From assembly GCA_021818685.1 (NCBI GenBank), contig JAKATP010000014.1:1-38513 (forward strand): a DNA stretch of 38,513 nucleotides. Reading direction: 5' to 3'. Position 1 is the stretch's first letter; each line of letters starts with the position of its first letter. The notes beneath the pieces were generated by a model. That model worked only from the letters and a program-made list of their open reading frames with translations. It did no database searches and was not told where the DNA came from. The stretch comes from Bacillota bacterium (lineage in GTDB: Bacteria; Bacillota; Sulfobacillia; Sulfobacillales; JAIMBI01). Position numbers and translations under genes: made by a program. This document shows positions 35,937 to 38,513 of the stretch, one piece after another.

Positions 35937-35937
35937 G

Positions 35938-36963
35938 TCACGCGCCCCGACGCTCGCGGGCGAACTTCATAAAGAAGTCGGCCGCCGCGAGGATGCCCGC
36001 GTCGTCGACGTCGAGATGGGTCACGAGCCTCAAGCGCTGTGGTCCCATGGCGCCAAACAGGACGCCCACCCGTCGCCCCGCATCCACAACGGGCCCGGCC
36101 GGACCATCGAGGTCCACCATCACCATATTGGTGGGAACCTCCGGCTCCTGCACACGCAGACCCGGAAGCCCGGAGAGTGCCTGCGCCAGCATCCGGGCCC
36201 GCCGATGGTCGTCGGCCAGCCGCTCCACGTGGTGACGAAGCGCGAAAAGCCCACCCGCTGCGACGATTCCTGCCTGGCGGAGTCCACCGCCGAGGGCCTT
36301 CCGGTAGCGGAGGGCACGCTCGATGAATTCGGAGGAGCCCGCGAGCAGCGCTCCCATCGGCGCCCCCAGACCCTTGGACAAGCAGACCGTGACACTGTCC
36401 ATCGGCTCGACAAGCGCCCGGGCGGGAAGGTTCAGGGCCACAGCGGCGTTAAAGAGACGCGCTCCGTCCAGGTGGACGCGAAGTCCGCGGGCGCGCGCAA
36501 CCGCCACGGTGGCGGCGAGTCGATCCGGGTGGATCGCCGCTCCATTGTGGGTATTCTCCAGGCACAGCAGGCGCGGGCGCGGGTGGTGGATGTTCGGCGG
36601 CCGGATGGCCGCATCCAGCACCCCGGCCGGAACCACTCCACCTGTGGCCGGAAGCGTCCTGCACATGACCCCCGCCAGCATCGCCGGCGATCCGACTTCT
36701 GCGCCATACACGTGGGCGTCCTGGTCACAGAAGAGCTCATCGCCCCGTTCGGTGTGGGCCAGCACCGCTACCTGATTGCCCATGGTGGCGCTCGGAAGAT
36801 AGAGCGCTCGCTCTTTACCGAGGAGGGACGCGGCAAATTCCTGCAGTTCATTCACGGTCGGGTCCTCACCGTACACGTCATCGCCCACCGGCGCCCGCGC
36901 CATGGCCTCGCGCATGGCACCAGTGGGCCGGGTGACTGTATCGCTCCGCAGATCAACGCTCAT
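35938..36963 (-). CDS. Low-specificity L-threonine aldolase
   Basis: DLRSDTVTRPTGAMREAMARAPVGDDVYGEDPTVNELQ, LLCLENTHNGAAIHP, VHLDGARLFNAAVAL, VTVCLSKGLGAPMGALLAGS. Confidence 0.95.
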   Translation of the reverse strand: MSVDLRSDTVTRPTGAMREAMARAPVGDDVYGEDPTVNELQEFAASLLGKERALYLPSATMGNQVAVLAHTERGDELFCDQDAHVYGAEVGSPAMLAGVMCRTLPATGGVVPAGVLDAAIRPPNIHHPRPRLLCLENTHNGAAIHPDRLAATVAVARARGLRVHLDGARLFNAAVALNLPARALVEPMDSVTVCLSKGLGAPMGALLAGSSEFIERALRYRKALGGGLRQAGIVAAGGLFALRHHVERLADDHRRARMLAQALSGLPGLRVQEPEVPTNMVMVDLDGPAGPVVDAGRRVGVLFGAMGPQRLRLVTHLDVDDAGILAAADFFMKFARERRGA

Positions 36964-37002
36964 AGCCGCCCGCCTTTACGTCGCGTACTTCGCCTGCACA
37001 CG

Positions 37003-37026
37003 AAAAACGCGGGGCCGCGCCCCGCG
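37003..37026 (-). terminator. Intrinsic terminator of the 6S RNA gene
   Basis: Minus strand CGCGGGGC-GCG-GCCCCGCG followed by TTTTT: perfect 8-bp stem and T-tract. Confidence 0.85.
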
Positions 37027-37208
37027 AAATTCCCCCACAATGCCGTGGGCTCCGACGTTTTGAACCTGCCGCTGGCAGGTGGGTGCCTCCTCCGGGCTTT
37101 CGCAGTCCCCGATGACGGGGCAGGACGGCCGCACGGACGGATCAGGCTCCCTAGGTCTTGGTGTTGGCTCAAAACCTATCGAACCACCGCACGAACACCG
37201 CAGGGACT
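37003..37208 (-). ncRNA. ssrS: 6S RNA
   Basis: About 206 nt between a consensus sigma-A promoter and an intrinsic terminator. Closing stem CCCUGCGGUG/CAUUGUGGGG (with wobbles), inner stem GUUUUGAGCC/GGUUCAAAAC, 3'-bubble hairpin CCUGCC-AGC-GGCAGG, apical CCCCG-UCAU-CGGGG. Position near rarA and hisS fits the Bacillota 6S locus. No good ORF. Confidence 0.85.
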
Positions 37209-37214
37209 GGTCAC

Positions 37215-37243
37215 ATTATAGCCGGGCGGCGGCGCGGTCGCAA
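37215..37243 (-). promoter_or_regulatory. Sigma-A promoter of the 6S RNA gene
   Basis: Minus strand TTGCGA - N17 - TATAAT (37243..37238 and 37220..37215), predicted start near 37208. Confidence 0.85.
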
Positions 37244-37284
37244 TCGCGCCCACCGCCCGGCCCTGACGAGCCCAGCGTGGTCCG

Positions 37285-37536
37285 CTAGCTGAGTTCAGCG
37301 TCTTCTTTGGCCATCCGCGCCACCATATCGGCCAGCAGTCGCTTCTCATGAGGCTGGCTGACCTGCCAGGCATGTTTGGCGACCTTGTCCTGGGGCGAGT
37401 GGGCCTCGACGCCGTTTTGCATCATCGCGTCGCCCATCGCCATGATGTCGTCCGACACATTCGGTTCGCCCCGGCGAATCTTCTCCGCGGCGCGCTTTTT
37501 CAGCTCGTCGAACGAGTTCGGCACTTCGTTTGCCAT
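37285..37536 (-). CDS. DUF3243 family protein
   Basis: MANEVPNSFDELKKRAAEKIRRGEPNVSDDIMAMGDAMMQNGVEAHSPQDKVAKHAWQVSQPHEKRLLADMVARMAKED; GAGGAGGTGG RBS. Confidence 0.75.
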   Translation of the reverse strand: MANEVPNSFDELKKRAAEKIRRGEPNVSDDIMAMGDAMMQNGVEAHSPQDKVAKHAWQVSQPHEKRLLADMVARMAKEDAELS

Positions 37537-37666
37537 GGACCGCCACCTCCTCGTCAAGTCCGGCCCAAGGGCCGACATCGTTAGCCTCTCTCCCCGGGTC
37601 CTCGCTATGCGAGGTATAAAGCCGGGCCAGATTCGAACACTACCGCGAAGAGAGGCGGTGTGTGCC

Positions 37667-37999
37667 ATGAAATGGGTGGGCGTAATCATACGCTTCATCG
37701 TAGCCGCGATTGTGCTGATGTTGCTCGGTTACGTGGTTCCCGGGTTCTCCCACCTGGGGTTCGGCTGGGCCATCCTGGCAGCGGTCGTCATCGCTGTCAT
37801 CGGGTACGGGCTCGAGACGCTGTTCGGCAAGAACGTGTCCCCGTACGGCCGGGGCATTGTGGGATTCCTCGTCTCTGCGGCCGTCATCTGGGTGACCCAG
37901 TATATCGTGCCGACCATGCACGTCACTATCTTGGGGGCGTTGATTGCGGCACTGGTCATCGGCCTCGTGGACCTCTTCGTGCCAAGCGCCATCCGCTAG
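37667..37999 (+). CDS. Phage-holin-family-like small membrane protein
   Basis: 110 aa, about four hydrophobic helices: MKWVGVIIRFIVAAIVLMLLGYVVPGFSHLGFGWAILAAVVIAVIGYGLETLFGKNVSPYGRGIVGFLVSAAVIWVTQYIVP. Confidence 0.75.
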   Translation: MKWVGVIIRFIVAAIVLMLLGYVVPGFSHLGFGWAILAAVVIAVIGYGLETLFGKNVSPYGRGIVGFLVSAAVIWVTQYIVPTMHVTILGALIAALVIGLVDLFVPSAIR

Positions 38000-38026
38000 G
38001 ACCCATCTGGCCACCTCCTCCAGGGC

Positions 38027-38057
38027 ACCCGGGCCCCGCCCCGGACGGGGCCCGGGT
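38027..38057. terminator. Inverted repeat between convergent genes, possible bidirectional terminator
   Basis: ACCCGGGCCCCG-ccccgga-CGGGGCCCGGGT, perfect 12-bp arms, between the holin-like gene and hisS 3' ends; no T-tract. Confidence 0.45.
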
Positions 38058-38333
38058 CTGGAGCCGCCCGTACGAGGGGGCTCGGGAGCGCCCCTCTTCG
38101 TGCTGCGTGGGGGCGGTCCTCTCCCCGGTGGACGCGGTGCAGGGGCGAACGCCTCCCCTCCTCCTATGAGAGTCCTGAGGACAGAGCCGGGTCCATTCCA
38201 CGCCCGCGCAGACGGATCGCCGTGTCCTTTCTATAGCGACTGGCGGCCCGTTTCGGGTAACAAGCGCACCCCGCCCGCACGGGGTCTTCCGCAGGAGCGC
38301 CAGACCCGCTCGCTTAAGGGGGGATGGCCCGGA

Positions 38334-38513
38334 TCAGGCACCACCCGCGCCCAGGCGTTCCGTCAGGTAATGGACAAGTTCCTCCCGCGGCACTTCCTCG
38401 GTGGTCCCGGACGTCAGATCCCGCACCGGTGCCCGTCCTTCAGCCCACTCCCGACCGCCGACGATGACGACCCACGCTGCCCGCCGAGCCGCATCCTTCA
38501 TCTGGGCCTTGAG
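38334..38513 (-). CDS. hisS: Histidine--tRNA ligase, C-terminal part (truncated by window edge)
   Basis: Own translation: LKAQMKDAARRAAWVVIVGGREWAEGRAPVRDLTSGTTEEVPREELVHYLTERLGAGGA*, matching the anticodon-binding C-terminus of HisRS. Confidence 0.88.
   Translation of the reverse strand, partial: LKAQMKDAARRAAWVVIVGGREWAEGRAPVRDLTSGTTEEVPREELVHYLTERLGAGGA

Noticed and set aside
35563-37221. 552-aa plus-strand ORF
   Set aside because: Antisense across rarA, threonine aldolase and the 6S RNA; low-complexity shadow ORF.
37600-37614. CCTCGC-TAT-GCGAGG hairpin followed by TATAAA
   Set aside because: Short stem; no fitting -35 at the right spacing, so not called as promoter or RNA element.
1-38513. 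CRISPR arrays, transposases, phage or defence islands
   Set aside because: I saw no direct-repeat arrays, terminal repeats, integrase/transposase motifs or known defence-domain proteins; the holin-like protein is a common chromosomal membrane family.

Overview
High-GC bacterial chromosome segment. The right-half gene order (hisS, 6S RNA, rarA, rrf2, mnmA, PRC-barrel, AI-2E, alaS, ireB, ruvX, DUF1292, mltG) points to a high-GC Bacillota; this is inferred from synteny, with no database check. Three parts: (1) ~0-9.5 kb: a decayed MFS transporter, a PLP trans-sulfuration-type enzyme, and a plus-strand amide/guanidino/amine catabolic run (M20 AbgB-like hydrolase, class III aminotransferase, ureohydrolase, carbamoylase-type amidohydrolase, PuuD-like peptidase C26). 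(2) ~9.5-21.5 kb: a long minus-strand acyl-CoA degradation operon with two decayed MaoC-like hydratase genes, an SDR, a dual-specificity-phosphatase + alpha/beta-hydrolase fusion, two NDP-forming acyl-CoA synthetases, a crotonase, two adjacent acyl-CoA dehydrogenases, and a thiolase-like/DUF35 pair. Its layout resembles steroid side-chain (igr/Ltp2-ChsH2-type) modules. (3) ~21.7-38.5 kb: conserved housekeeping genes, an unannotated 6S RNA with a strong sigma-A promoter and intrinsic terminator, and a 56-aa zinc-ribbon ORF missing from the ORF track. Most interesting signals: the phosphatase-hydrolase fusion with a probable CTG start, the igr-like module with pseudogenised hydratase genes, and the 6S RNA. 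I saw no CRISPR array, tRNA, rRNA or transposase.
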